This document shows positions 1 through 12,131 of a DNA stretch of 64,000 nt, piece after piece. The stretch comes from Leuctra nigra (Eukaryota; Arthropoda; Insecta; Plecoptera; Leuctridae). Where the stretch lies: assembly GCA_934045905.1 (NCBI GenBank), contig OW203768.1, positions 10,816,316-10,880,315 on the forward strand, in the 5' to 3' direction. Below the pieces are notes generated by a model that was not told the origin of the DNA, made no database searches, and worked only from the letters and a program-made list of their open reading frames with translations. Every line of letters starts with the position of its first letter. The stretch's first letter is position 1. Position numbers and translations under genes: made by a program.

Positions 1-3000
1 TAACAGATAGCGTATATGAGTTGATAATTAATTTTCTACCCTGGAGATGGAATGAATCTAGATAATAATGTACTTTTTCGAGCTGCATCTGATGAAACAT
101 TTAAAATATGAAACACTACAAATATAAATTAGTAAACCAGCTACGGCTATGAATCATCCTAATTTAGCCTGAATTTAATGCAAATCATGAAATATGAATA
201 CACACACATATGATGCTACTCTTTGTCTACTATTACTAAGAATTACGGCTATTAACATTTAAAAGTATTTCACAACGTGCTTGTGAAATCAGCTATACGA
301 GTATGATCATACATTTTACTTGTTTTAATTTCCGAGCATATTATGATTTACTAATAAGTTTATTTATTGTGCCCTGCAACCAATCGCGTCGTCTGTAGTT
401 TTAGCAAAGCTACTGTTTTGTAAGTCCGATGTTTTAAAAAATGGCGACCTATTCAAAAAAGTGAGTTTTTCCCAGGATCGGTTTAATAAAACCACCTTGT
501 AGCATATCAGAGCGTCGATCATTTCTTAAACTTTAATTGAAACGCTTATTTTAAACCTGTACCTCAGAGGTAGAAGGCCGGAACTCCATATTCTCGATTT
601 TGCGTTGCACATTTTTCTGGATTTGTCTTCCTTTGATGCTAGTATATAAGTGTTTTTAGAGTGTGCAACCCACTAACTAACCCTCAGCACTCGATCATGA
701 TAGGGGGGGGGGGGGCTGTCCCTCAACTGCCCTCAAGATCGCAGCCACTGTTATAGGCGCTCTTTGACGATCCAGCATCGAGTCCTACAAGGCAGCAGGT
801 TTGTTTGGCATTGCTTATGGCGGCAATTATTCGACTGGACACGGTGCTGTCATTGGACATTGGAACATTTTATAGACTTGCCCTGCCAAAGGCAAGCCAC
901 GTCCGCTCAGGGATCCACGAACACTTTTTTTGAACAACCTTGTTCCTGGCTAAAGTCTAATTTTTCTTAAAATATCTAAAAAAAATATATATATATTTTC
1001 ATTATTTTAATGAAAATTAAATGGTAAGCGAAAGGAAACACTCTAAAAATATAGGTAATTGAAGAAATAAATAATTACTCACAAGATTTTGAATATTTTA
1101 TTGCCTTAATTAATTATGCAAAAGGTTCTTATGTCAGCACAGTTTCACAATATTCACTATGACAAACTCTACAATGTTCTAAACGAGACATGACATTTCT
1201 TGATTGAACATTGCAATTAGCCATCCCTGCACACATCTTCTTTTTGAATTCGAACATTTATAATCCCTTCATCTCATTTCCAAGCAGCACGATATCATCT
1301 TCTCCAAGACACGAATCCAGCTGCGTGATGCTGCGCCAAAGATCTCCGCCCATGACAAATAGATCGCGTCAAGTGAAACCCCCTCCCCCACCCCTCCCCT
1401 TCAAGGTCATCAATCAGAACGACGTCATGATGGATCCATGACGTCATCATTCGACGTATCCATGGATACAAAACAACTCCAACAAGACTTTGTTTGAGTG
1501 AGCCATTTTTTTTGTTCTCTTTTCTCCTTCGCAAAACCTTTTAGAAGATTTTTCTCGTCGTATAGCTCATCATAAAACTTCTGGAGAGCTTTAAGCTCAA
1601 AGTTTCTTTTTTAATCTCGGATTCATTGTGTAAGCAGCTTTTGTTAATGTGTAATTAATAGAAGAGTTGCCGGTGTTTTTTTTTTTAAATTTATCTACAA
1701 CAAAGTTTGCACCTAATAATGTAGTGCCCGAGAAAGTTTTCCTTATACAAGAATAGATTTGCGCTGAGGGAATTTTGTACTATTCCTTTTTTTCCATGGA
1801 CATGATTAATCTTGATACGTCAACAGTCGTTCAGGAAGACCGTGAATTTATGTCGAATAGCATTTGTGAAGCTTCGAAATGCAATATTTCAACAATTGGA
1901 AAATACTGACATTAATCTTATGGACTGATTGGAGAAGCTATATATCTTAGCAGTTTACAAAAACAGAATGAAATCGCTCATACAGAGTTAAATGGTTAGG
2001 TCGAAAGAAAATAACAATTTTATGCATGAGGAAATAATATAGAATACGGAGGGTATTTTTATTAACTTGACGTGTATACTCGTTGAAGTATTTGAAAAAG
2101 GATTACAAACTGATGTGTTTATTGAAACAATTTAATGTATGTCAGTTTACATAACAGATCTAGCTATAGTTTTAGTGAAGCGGTTGTTTGGTACTCCCCA
2201 GTACTTTGTAGATTTCTTGATAGGTTTTTTTTTGCATGCACATGCCTAGGTCAAACCACCATTGAATAAACTATTGCAAACACATAATCTACTAGAGGCC
2301 ACGTGTATAGTTTTAAGCAAAATCCTCTGATTGGTTGAAAAGTGAAATTAATAGTACACGACATTTGATTAGATTTTACAAATTGTCAGCCATATTGCCC
2401 TAGAACTTCAAGAGCTATTGACATTTTAATAATATAATTTTGTCTAATTATTTATCGAGAAAAAATCTTTACTGTATCTTTATCACATTGTTTTCAAAGA
2501 TCTACACAAAAGCAACTCTCACAAGAATATTTTTCACATTACAAAACAAGGCTCCCTTATGAGGCAGTGTTAAGGTCGTACCAGAGGTCATAATGATCTC
2601 CAGTGTGTGGCATTATTTAGTATTTTAGGCTGTAATGGGTCGTTACTATCTGATTTTTAAAAATTATTCAGTGGGAAGGCAAAATTTCAAAAAAAACGCT
2701 CTGACGAACCGTGCGATTCCCGTTCGCTTCCGTTTGCCTCTTATGAACGCTTTACAAAGAGCTATTTACGAGTTATTGTTGGTTTAAATGCAGTACAACT
2801 TGTATACAGATATGTTTGCGTTCTAGTTGTTAGTAGCCGATCAGTTTACATTGTGTATGCACTCGGGTTTAATTAGGATGTTAATGAATCTGTGACAACA
2901 GTCTAGTTTTAAGTGGTCGTTATTACTTCATGTCCGTTCATAAACACGATATGTCGTTTTAACAAACTGTTATTGATAACAAACTCATCCATGATTTCAG

Positions 3001-3016
3001 TTAGAAGTTTGATCTT
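1..3016. other. AT-rich non-coding DNA, probably intron upstream of the first visible ALP exon
   Basis: No exon with recognisable homology is seen on either strand. Because the exon at 5418 begins at a splice acceptor, this stretch is probably intron of the same gene, though a preceding exon boundary cannot be placed. It holds a run of 13 G at 703-715. Just after it, at roughly 760-950, is a slightly GC-richer patch that is open in more than one frame for about 60 codons but resembles no family I know. The conserved blocks expected of the missing ALP N-terminus (the DGM motif and the DSA catalytic serine) are not found. Confidence 0.5.
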
Positions 3017-3690
3017 GTAACGGTACTGCGTTGATAAGCGAGCCTTTGTATTGCATGCGAAGTTATATTCGCGTGCAAGTTGCTGATCTGTAATTGACCT
3101 TGGAGGACAATGTAATCAAATGTGTCAAAGGATAAGTGATAATTTCTTTGAAATGTTGTTTACATATTATTTCAATATAACTCTTCAAGTTCTTGACAGA
3201 TATCAATCGATCTGAAATTTTGCACACATACTAACGTAATCTTAGCGGTCTCTGGGATCGTTTTTAAACGGGTTCCTGTGATTGGTTCAAATTTAAAAAA
3301 AAATATCTTTATATTGGTTGGTCCGATCAATTTGAAATGTTGCAAAGTCATTGGAACAAACATTGTCCCCAATCTTACAAAGTTTCAGCCAAATCCTCCC
3401 ATTGGTTAAAATTTAAAACCTTCTTTCCTGTGACTTCTAAAATTTAAACTAGAACCGTTCAACCGATCAACTTTAAACTTTCAATGGTCATTGGGACCAA
3501 CATTTTAGTTAGTTTTTAATAATATTTTATTCTATAATCATGAAATATTTGCAAATGTATACTAAACTTTCATCCCTGCCTTCTTGATGCTTCAGCTCCA
3601 AGGCCTGTAAAGCAGCTGATACTTGCAAACGCATATCTATTCGGATGCAGTACGAAGGCTCGCTCATCAACGCGTTACACTGAGCGTTTG
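3017..3690. mobile_element. MITE-like element, family A copy 1 (terminal inverted repeats)
   Basis: The left end near 3027 reads CGTTGATAAGCGAGCCTT and the right end near 3650-3690 carries its near-perfect inverse, AAGGCTCGCTCATCAACG, followed by CGTTACACTGAGCG. The interior has no reading frame of interest and is rich in ATTGGTT/AATTTAAA motifs. A second copy at 5712-6262 shares most of the interior, and partial copies occur at 6946, 10592 and 25725. The shared ends and lack of coding capacity indicate a non-autonomous DNA transposon. The superfamily cannot be assigned because a clean target-site duplication is not visible. Confidence 0.75.
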
Positions 3691-4327
3691 ACGTCCCGCC
3701 CGTCAGCAATGGTATCAAGTCGTTTAGACGTCATGACTTCTAGTCCTCTAGAAGAAAACTTAAATAATAATATAAAAACACTCTCATAATTAATTACTGC
3801 CACTAGGACACAGATAGTAAACAAAATAAAAAATCTAATGATATTGATTATCTAATATTGATTATTATGATGATAACGTAAATTGGAAATGGAGCCTTTC
3901 AATGATAAAATGATGATGCGTGATATAAAGTGTACTTTATAGGTAATTTATAGGGAGGTAATGGTCGTTTACGGAGAAAAAAACGCGTCAAAACCTAGAA
4001 GAAAGTGCTTCTCACTTAAATTTCACCATAATCAACTCAAACCGAGAGAAAAATATAAAAGTCCCACATCTGCCACCATTTGTTGTGAGATTATTTTTCC
4101 CCATCTAAAAGCGCTTTTCATTCCAAAAATCCCAAAAGACACAAGAAAAGTACAGTTCAGTACAGTACTTTTACAAGAAAAGTACGAACTGGTAAAATAC
4201 CCTTTTGTTTCGATTGAATTTGTGTCGCTGGAGTAGATTCCAAGATGTCCAAGATATTCTATCTTCATTCTGACAGTTCAACGAAGTGTATGTTGTATTT
4301 TTTAAGCAATACAAGATTTATAATAAG
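3691..4327. other. AT-rich non-coding DNA, nothing recognised
   Basis: This stretch holds a 91-codon open frame (3961-4233) of biased, lysine-rich composition with no recognisable motif, which I regard as chance. No repeat or RNA gene is seen. Confidence 0.5.
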
Positions 4328-4697
4328 CATGGGCGACCGCAGGATTTCTGTCAGGTAGGGGCCGGGCCAAGAAACAATATTTTACGGGTTAAGGGGGGTG
4401 TGGGGGGTGGGGGCGCGCCTCCCACCCAGGGCATTTTTTTGGGGCAGGGCATTTTTGGTTTTTGGACACTTAAAAATAAATTTTGAGACGTTATGAGGTG
4501 TTTTTTGTTGAAATATTCAATATTTTATAAAATATTGCACTTTGCGGTGGTGGGAGACTTCATAAACCTGCCCCGCAGGGCGCATTTTTTGGTTTTTTGA
4601 CACTTTGAAATCAATATTTTTTTAGCTTTTTTGGTTACAAAAACCCCAGAAAATTTTTATGTTCCCCCCTCCCCCTTTGCCCATGTGGACGCCCATG
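4328..4697. mobile_element. Probable non-autonomous DNA transposon remnant with CATGGGCG ends
   Basis: The segment opens with CATGGGCGACCGCAGGA and closes with CGCCCATG, so the outer 8 bases are inverted repeats. The interior is G-rich on the left (short GGGG runs) and C-rich on the right, with two similar blocks of the type CAGGGCATTTTTGG / CAGGGCGCATTTTTTGG followed by a GACACTT motif. It has no coding capacity. The structure fits a decayed TIR element; superfamily unknown. Confidence 0.5.
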
Positions 4698-4783
4698 TGT
4701 AGACCTCACATGGGTGGAGAGGTGGACCTCTCAGTGTCCACCCCTATGAGTGATGCTTGACCAATGACCTTGACCTCGTGTTG

Positions 4784-4983
4784 NNNNNNNNNNNNNNNNN
4801 NNNNNNNNNNNNNNNNNNNNNNNNNNNNNNNNNNNNNNNNNNNNNNNNNNNNNNNNNNNNNNNNNNNNNNNNNNNNNNNNNNNNNNNNNNNNNNNNNNNN
4901 NNNNNNNNNNNNNNNNNNNNNNNNNNNNNNNNNNNNNNNNNNNNNNNNNNNNNNNNNNNNNNNNNNNNNNNNNNNNNNNNNNN
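4784..4983. other. Assembly gap (200 N)
   Basis: Exactly 200 unknown bases, which looks like a fixed-size scaffold gap and not a measured length. It lies 434 bases upstream of the first visible ALP exon and could hide the preceding exon. Any reading frame crossing it is meaningless. Confidence 0.99.
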
Positions 4984-5417
4984 GTTCGTTATAACATTAA
5001 CAATTGTCAATGTCCAAGTTCTTCTTACTGAAACTTGAAAAAAAAAATGTTTTTTCTTCCATTTTGTAATACTTTTCTTGTCTTATCTGATGTTTTGATT
5101 AGATATAGGTTATGTTTTCTGGGTGTATTTTGAATTTCTATGATTAACCAATTGTTTCTTTTGTATTAGGTATTATACATCATTTTCTAATATACTCATA
5201 CAAGCTCCTTCGGGTGCTTCACGGAACTAATTTCGCTTTATTCTTTATACAAAAATGAGAACTAAGAAATAATGCGATAAAAGCTTATAATTAAAAGGTA
5301 CAAAAAAAATCATAGTGATGTGTGATTATGTGATAGATGAATACTTCTGGACACGATGTCGGTATCGAGGAAGGATTGTAAAGAGGCAATAGATCTTGAA
5401 CATATTCCGTGTTTCAG

Positions 5418-5596
5418 GGAAAGCCACTGGTCTGGTGACCAACACACGTGTCACCCACGCCACGCCGGCTGCGCTCTACGCGCATGCGCCCAGCAGGTAC
5501 TGGGAGGACGACGGGAAAGTCCCGACCAAGTCACGCAAGGCCTGCAAGGACATCACGCGCCAGCTCGTCGAAGAGGCCCCTGGGAAGAACATCAAT
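5418..5596 (+). CDS. ALP: Alkaline phosphatase, internal exon (first visible exon)
   Basis: This exon encodes 59 codons of an alkaline phosphatase, the metalloenzyme that hydrolyses phosphomonoesters at the cell surface. After completing a glycine codon (phase-1 acceptor, TTTCAG at 5412-5417) it reads KATGLVTNTRVTHATPAALY, then AHAPSRYW, and ends QLVEEAPGKNIN. The His-Ala-Thr in VTHATP matches the conserved block whose His and Ser/Thr lie at the magnesium site (His153/Ser155 in human placental enzyme numbering). The donor is AAT|GTGAGT at 5597, phase 0. Coding GC is far above the flanking intron. The upstream exons carrying the DGM and DSA motifs are not in the readable window. The family call is secure; paralogue identity is not. 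Confidence 0.93.
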
Positions 5597-5711
5597 GTGA
5601 GTTCAATCAATTTCACTTGGTACAATCGGAACTTTGGGATTGAGCGAGCGACTCCTTTTTTTGGCTCTTGTGGCACGGACCTATGTTTTTTGTTTAGTTT
5701 TTTCTGTTATT

Positions 5712-6262
5712 GAGGCTGTACCAGGTAACAGTTTTTTTTCGATCGAGCTGAAATTTTGCACACAGATACGGACCATTTCTGGTCGTTGCAGACCCAAATT
5801 TGATTGAATTCCGCTGTTCGGTTCAAATTTAAAAATATCTTTCGATTAGTTGGTCCGACCAATTTGAAATTTTGCAAAGTCATTGCAACAAACATTATCC
5901 AGAAACTTACAAAGTTTCAGCCAAATCCTCTAATTGGTTTAAATTTAAAACCATATTTCCTGTGATTTTTTAAATTTAAACTAGAACCGTTTGACCGATC
6001 AACTTAAAACTTTGAATGGTTATTGGGACCCATATTTTAGGTATTTTTTTGCCTATTTTAAGACTATAATATGTAGTTATCTTCAAAAGTTATTGTCATT
6101 TTTAGAACATTTAGTTTGATAATCTTGAAAGTAGGAATTTTAATTATTTTATCAGTGCCATCTTGACACTTCCGTTCAAAGGCCTGTAGAGGAAGCGCAT
6201 ATCAAATTGCATGCAGTACGAAGGCTCGCTCGCCAACGCGTTACACAGAGCGTTTTCCTAGT
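5712..6262. mobile_element. MITE-like element, family A copy 2
   Basis: The interior aligns base by base with copy 1 at 3017-3690 (shared blocks around GAAATTTTGCACACA, TTGGTCCGACCAATTTGAAAT and TTTCAGCCAAATCCTC). It ends in the same right terminus, AAGGCTCGCTCGCCAACG then CGTTACACAGAGCG, followed by TTTTCCTAGT. The left terminus seen in copy 1 is missing, so this copy is 5'-truncated or rearranged. It begins only about 115 bases after the donor of the first visible ALP exon. Confidence 0.7.
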
Positions 6263-6945
6263 TTATAAAAGTTCTACAATTGAAGATTTGTTATTTACAG
6301 CAAATTTGTACAGTCGTAATTTGTGTTTAGATTAGTTGGGTAATTGCTGCTTTTTAATTTAGAACACTTGTGCTTTTTGATTTTGAGCGATTGAAATTCA
6401 GATGGGTTCAAATTTCGAAATGTTTCCCGTTATCTAGTCTGCTAGAAGTAATTGCTTTACTGGAAGTTAATAATTGCGACAGTTATCTCTTGTAACAGTT
6501 TCTAGAGATAAAGTACATGAAGCAAATTAGTTAGGACAATTAATATTGAGATCAAATTACTTTTAAACTACATGTGCACATCAATTTAGAGATTAAACGA
6601 ACATCCTGATTCCTGTTTACATCCTGATTTTATTTCATTTGCCGAGCGGTGATTCAAATAATAACGTTTATTATATGTGTCTGACAAAACCTGGATATTT
6701 TTACTACATTCGTGCGGCATTGAAACATTAACTATTTCACAGCAATTTTTATGGTAGTAGGTACATTTCTATTCTATTTATATTGACATAGTTATTTTGT
6801 CAATCTCATTCTTTCATCATAAAATACGGTTATTTTTACGATTGCATGAAAATAATAACTATTTTATGTGTCAGTGGGTGTGCATTGGCTATAAATCCAA
6901 AACTCTTGACTGCTGGTTGGACATCGATTTACTTCCAATTTTATT
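6263..6945. other. AT-rich intronic DNA, nothing recognised
   Basis: Lies in the 47-kb ALP intron, between a right end of MITE family A (copy 2) and a left end of the same family (copy 3). No coding, RNA or repeat signal is seen. Confidence 0.5.
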
Positions 6946-7470
6946 ACTAGGATAACGCTCGGTGTAACGCGTTGATGAGCGAGCACCGATACGCGCAACA
7001 CCTCGGACAGAAATTTGCAGGATGATTCTCTAAATCAACCCTAATAATTGAAATTGAGAAAAGACATTATTCACCATGCTTTTTAAAAATTTCAATAAGT
7101 GCATAAGATCTCTACTGATTGGTATGAATATGTGTAAAATAATTGAAAATGGTAGCTTTAATGCCCATACAAAATTTGACTTGATCCAACCATTTTGTTT
7201 TAGACCAATCCGAAGATTTATTTTATTTTATTTTAATCAATCAGAGGATTTGTCTGAAATGTATATCCCTAAAACTATACGATGACCTCCATAAATGTGA
7301 AACATTTCGATATAATAAAACGGTGCTCAAACGGGTGTGAGCTATTGTCTTTTTCATTTTTTAACCAATCAGAGTATGTGTGCAAAATTTCAGCTCTATC
7401 GGGAAAAAAGTGACCTATGGCGACGGGCCAAACAAACAAACACAAAAAAGACATTGTCCAAAAGTGCAGA
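6946..7470. mobile_element. MITE-like element, family A copy 3 (rearranged)
   Basis: Starts ACTAGGATAACGCTCGG then TGTAACGCGTTGATGAGCGAGC, which is the inverse of the right terminus of copies 1 and 2 including the outer CTAGG. Near 7378-7412 the reverse complement carries the GAGCTGAAATTTTGCACACA block found at the start of copy 2. Other ATTGGT motifs of the family are present. The right boundary is uncertain, so the end coordinate is approximate. Confidence 0.5.
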
Positions 7471-8656
7471 ATTGAGACGCTCACTCAATTATTAAAGCAA
7501 TGTTATTTTGGTTCATGTTCTGTTATTTCATGATTAGCAAACCAGTTTCGTACATTGTGTTCCCTCATCAACATAACATCATCAAAAGCTTAATAAATAA
7601 TGCTATAGAGCATGCATTCCGAACTAAAATATTATCATTGTTTGTTTGTTTTTACTCTACACCGCAATCAAAACTGCACTCGCTAGGTTTTATTATTTCG
7701 TTCTAAATTATGTTTTAAAATATGCACTATTTTATTACAACAAACACAACTCCTGATAGAGATGTTATAACATATTTCAGTGAGCTCAATTTGGGATATA
7801 ACATTTCCATATTTTTTTTGCATTTTTCTTCCATATATGTTCACCATAAAAACATCATAAAATAGGTGGGTTTGAAATGTTTTTTTCTTGTTAGAAATAT
7901 CGATATCTATTGGACGGTTTTGGTCGAGATTAAACCTACAGAGAAATATTATATCGAAAAAACTATCTAAAGATTGTAAAATTGGCAATATATTATTTTT
8001 ATTTTATCTCCTCACGCAATAAATTTTGTAAAATGAAATACGACTACCTCTGTCAATATAACACGGTGCAGTAAATGTAAAATATATTTCGGTAGGATTT
8101 TTCCTGGCTTTGTTAGAGAATCTATTTAACATTTTATAGCAACGAATTGAAATTGGCTGCGAAGAAAAAAGCAGAAATATTTAGTACTATACTAAGAATT
8201 TTACATTACTCGAAAAGGTTACAACTTTTCATCGAAATCGAATAAAATCCAATCTCCATTCATGTGAAAACGAATTCAGAGATCGGAATGTCTTTGGGAG
8301 TGAAATGCTTTGACATCTGTTATGAAAACTCCTAAAACTATTCCGTTCAATAAAACACCTTGTATAAAACGAATGGCAGTCGAAAATAATTATAAAGTGA
8401 AATCTTTTTCGACACGGATTCTAATAAAACATAGATATAAATCAAGGAGAATAATAAATCATGTAGCAGGTGTTTAAGAGTGATACTTTGTCTCTCTTTC
8501 TCATTAGAAATACCGCATTTAATCTGAAACATTTGTCTCTCTCATCTTGAAGAATAGAATGCACTAATATCAAGCAGGTCGAGGGAAATGCAGTCGAAAT
8601 GCACACAATTTATTGTGTCAACGTTTTCATTATTGTAAATGAAGAGATAAAACTTT
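7471..8656. other. AT-rich intronic DNA, nothing recognised
   Basis: Short open frames of about 60-100 codons on both strands have composition typical of AT-rich non-coding DNA and no family resemblance. No RNA gene or repeat is seen. Confidence 0.5.
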
Positions 8657-8736
8657 CAAAACTTATATTTTTTTCTGGGGCTTAACGTCGCACTGTTCTG
8701 CAGCGAGGCTAATGGCGACGAAAAAAAACTTATATT
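8657..8736 (-). mobile_element. 5'-truncated SINE insertion with target-site duplication
   Basis: About 46 bases (8675-8720) match the 3' end of the SINE found complete at 14368-14642 and 29911-30186. On the minus strand it ends in the GACGTTAAGCCCCAGA tail followed by a short A run. The insert is flanked by the direct repeat AAAACTTATATT (about 8658-8669 and 8725-8736), the hallmark of LINE-mediated retroposition. The tRNA-like head is absent. Confidence 0.75.
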
Positions 8737-10591
8737 ACAAAAACTTGGAGAACTATCAGGTATTAACAATTTTCATCGACAATGCAGGAAAGACTCCGTA
8801 ATTTTCCGGATGTTAATTTTTAAAAATTAGATTTTTTCAGAATCTGATTGATTATTTTTTTATTTTCTTCTTTAAAAAAGCCACATTACATTTTGTATTT
8901 TTTAAAGGTAAAATCCCATAAAAAAACCTAAAAGGTAAATACTAAATACCCTTTTTTAAAGGTATGATGTATGCTTAAAAATCGTTCCCTCCCTTGATGT
9001 CACTTCAAGAGTTAAATTCGTGTGCCTTGATCAAAATAAAAGTACATGCCATTTAACCAGTATATTATGCAACCTCACGTACTCCACAAACTTCCACATC
9101 TCCAAAACAACACATCACTTCCAATCGCAGAAGTTTCAATGTCGATCCTCACTTTTATCACCATATTTGTAAATTTACGTCAAGAACGCGAATGTAGCAA
9201 AAAGTTGAAAGCTTATTCCAATACAAAACTACACACTAGACTCGCTCAAATATATCAACCATCTCTGATTTCACAGCCCAATAACATCAATGTTTAATAT
9301 CTTCATTCGCCAAACTCCCCGAAAACTTTCCGCACACGTACACCGAAAACTAAAACTTAGCCATGTGTCATATTGTTCTAATGTTGTTGATACAGTTTGT
9401 GCCAAAACGTCGTCCATATCATCTTTAACAGTCCTAGATTATTACTCGGAGTGAGCTGTTTGGCCGACTCAACAGAAGGACAATAATGTTAATAAATCAA
9501 GTCGGCCAAACGAGATAATCCCGCCGAACAAACCATCTCCCAGATTACGATTGTCAGTCGTTGTGAGTTGGGAGCGATGATTCCCCAGGGAGATCCCGGT
9601 GGAGAGGGATTGGGAAGGGATAGGACAATATCTTAATCTGTCTCAACAGTGATAAATTGGTATGATCTGTAGGAGAGATCGGTTTGTTGTGGTTTCAGTG
9701 GATAATTGAGTGGAAAAGTGGGAATATAGGTAACTAGGATAATAATTGATTAGCTTCGCATTGCGTGCGTATTCGTGTGATAGTTGCTGCTATACAGAGC
9801 TTGGGAACAACAGTGAAGACAGAACTGTACTACTGATGATTAGGGTTAGGATGTTTAGGACCTATGAAACGTCCAAAAAGGCAGGCAAATAGTACATTAA
9901 AATTATTGAACAAGGACCATAAAATCCCGAAAAGGGACCAATGAAATGTTTTGTAATATTCGTCAACTTATTCGATTTATTTGTTTAGGAGTTGAATTTG
10001 GAATAAGATATAAAAATGAACTTAAATTATTGTATAATTGTGTCAATGTGTCAAGTATCGTTGTTGGTCAACCAAGTCGAGGATGGAAATTTGGTGAAGA
10101 CAACAATTGAACTTGAAACAAATATTTTATAATTTTCCATAATAATTTTAAAAAATTACAAAAAGATCTTAAAATAGCAAGAAAATGACTGAATTCATAA
10201 AATTTAGAAAAAGTCATTTTCAGGCAAATTAAAACACTTATTTTTGAAATCAGGAACACATAAAACATATTTATGTTCATTTTGAGAGGTGTCTGAACAA
10301 AAAATTAAAAGAGGATATGTCCTAAACATCCTATTGATGAGACATGATCAATGATCAATGATGATTTGAAACTGGTTTTAAATATACCTTTCAAAGATTG
10401 AATGATTTTAATGTCAAGTTTCTTAAACACAATTCAAATTTAGGATCTAAAATGTCACAATTTGAAGTATTCGACGAGGTAGTTGTTTCGTTCTCAAGAA
10501 GTTAAAATAGGTACTACTAATTTTGTGTTAAAGTCGTATTTAGAAATTTACCGTACAAGAGAAGTCCTAACGTAGTTCATGTGCCTTATTT
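8737..10591. other. Intronic DNA with one small palindrome
   Basis: No gene is seen. At about 9460-9514 the arms TTTGGCCGACT and AGTCGGCCAAA form a short inverted repeat. They share the GGCCAAAC core of the mariner-like MITE at 15072-15281 and may be a remnant of that family. Near 9755-9790 there is weak similarity to the left end of MITE family A (GTTGCTGCT motif). Confidence 0.45.
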
Positions 10592-10640
10592 ACTAGGAAA
10601 ACGCTCAGTGTAACGCGTTCATGAGCGTTGATGACATTTT
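10592..10640. mobile_element. MITE family A, terminal remnant
   Basis: ACTAGGAAAACGCTCAGTG followed by TAACGCGTT is the clearest version of the outer terminus of this family, but the sequence loses similarity within about 50 bases. It is a solo end or a deeply deleted copy. Confidence 0.6.
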
Positions 10641-11663
10641 CTATGGAGTAGGCGAGTTCCGTATAGGTGGTAGCTTATTACCTTGGACTATTAAACTTTC
10701 AAGGCTTATGATGAACAACACATTTTATCTCATGAATTGCATCCTGTATAAACGGTAATCCTGTAGACAATACATCTGTATACGGAAATATAAGAAAATT
10801 AATTAAAACTGCTGGATGCAACACATTGTTTTAACTTCTAAAACAAAGTTACAATAGAGACTTATACCATACCATCTACTACAAGTACTATAATAATACT
10901 ATTGTAGAACGAACAATAAACGTATTAAAAGAAGAAGAAAAGATACGGGGAAATTACTTTCTCGAAAAGATCTCTGTTTTTGATGCTGTAAGACAAAGAT
11001 AGTTGAAAGATCTAGTTCGGGCAAACTTCAATCATACGAAGAACTTGTGGATAAAAGCAAGTGAAAATAAAAAGTACTCTCTTGGGAGATTACATGTCTG
11101 CAATTTTATTAGGAAATTCTTTCTGAAGCAAATTGCTAAATTATTTATGAAAAGTATCTGTTACTGACGTCCCATTGGAATACATTACTGTCAAGCTTTT
11201 TTTGTATTACCTGAAACGGATATCTTACATTGAATCATTTTAAATGCATTGTAATAAGTAATCTTTGAAAGACATTTTTCAATAGATAAAATAGAGGTTT
11301 TGATAAGTAAGGTTTGCAGGATTTAATGTGGAAGTTGTGCCATTTCTCTGTAATATCTCAAGAAGATAGCGAACGATTTATAGAGCAGCTAATATCTTTG
11401 CAATATTACGTATCTGACACAATTAAATACAGAATCAGAAGAAATGGAATATACTTTCTATCAAATCGCCCACAGCATCTATGTAAACATAAACATATCT
11501 ATATTTTCTATTATATTATTGCACATGGCATATGTGATCTCCTCCCTTAGAATCTATATACATCATGTTGCTAAATTTCTTTGTGCAATGTTCTTTGACA
11601 GCTGTTAAATTGTAATAAATTTCAGTTACAAGCAAACACATAAATCAATCTGGTTTTCAGGGT
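10641..11663. other. AT-rich intronic DNA, nothing recognised
   Basis: No exon, RNA gene or repeat is seen. A 78-codon open frame near 11314 has no recognisable features. Confidence 0.5.
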
Positions 11664-11667
11664 TTAA

Positions 11668-12025
11668 GAGGGCTGAGTAGTGAGCGTGGCCTTGAAGAGT
11701 TTTTTTAATCGATATTTATCAATATCTTTTACCAATGTAATTGTTAACAAAATAAGGTTTGGCTTGGAATTCATAGCTTGGAATAAGTTATTAGTTTTAT
11801 TTTGTCCAACAGATATTTAGTACCATAATTTTACTAATTTTTGGGAACTAAACATCTGTAGGGCAAAGTAAATCTAATAAACCATTCCAAGCTATGGAAT
11901 TATTTTCATTGAACAGTTCTGAAGACGCGTACAAAGCCTTATTTTGTTAACAATAACATTGGTAAAAGATATTGATAAAAATCGATTAAAAAACTCTTCA
12001 AGGTCAAACTCACTACCCAGCCGTC
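11668..12025. mobile_element. piggyBac-like MITE with roughly 90-bp terminal inverted repeats
   Basis: The element is bounded by TTAA on both sides (11664-11667 and 12026-12029), the target duplication characteristic of piggyBac-type transposases. Its arms are near-perfect inverses: the left begins GAGGGCTGAGTAGTGAG and the right ends CTCACTACCCAGCCGTC. Complementarity continues through CTTGAAGAGTTTTTT and ATCGAT..TATCAATATCTTTTACC to GTTAACAAAATAAGG. A second inner inverted pair (AGCTTGGAAT / ATTCCAAGCT) lies inside. There is no transposase, so it is non-autonomous. Confidence 0.85.
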
Positions 12026-12094
12026 TTAAAAATGAAATGTTGAATATGACTCTTAGCCTAAGAAATGAAACCCTCCCTCCCCCCTCTCTATCAC

Positions 12095-12097
<3 letters not shown>

Positions 12098-12128
<31 letters not shown>
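12098..12128. repeat. (CT)n microsatellite
   Basis: About 31 uninterrupted bases of alternating C and T, preceded by a C-rich imperfect stretch. Confidence 0.97.

Positions 12129-12131
<3 letters not shown>

Noticed and set aside
764..970. 68-codon frame after the G13 tract, also open in another frame.
   Set aside because: No recognisable domain in any frame and no splice model linking it to ALP; mentioned only as an unexplained patch.
3961..4236. 91-codon frame.
   Set aside because: Low-information AT-rich composition and no motif; a similar-length frame exists on the opposite strand.
4744..5038. Open frames crossing the N gap.
   Set aside because: They exist only because unknown bases contain no stop codons.
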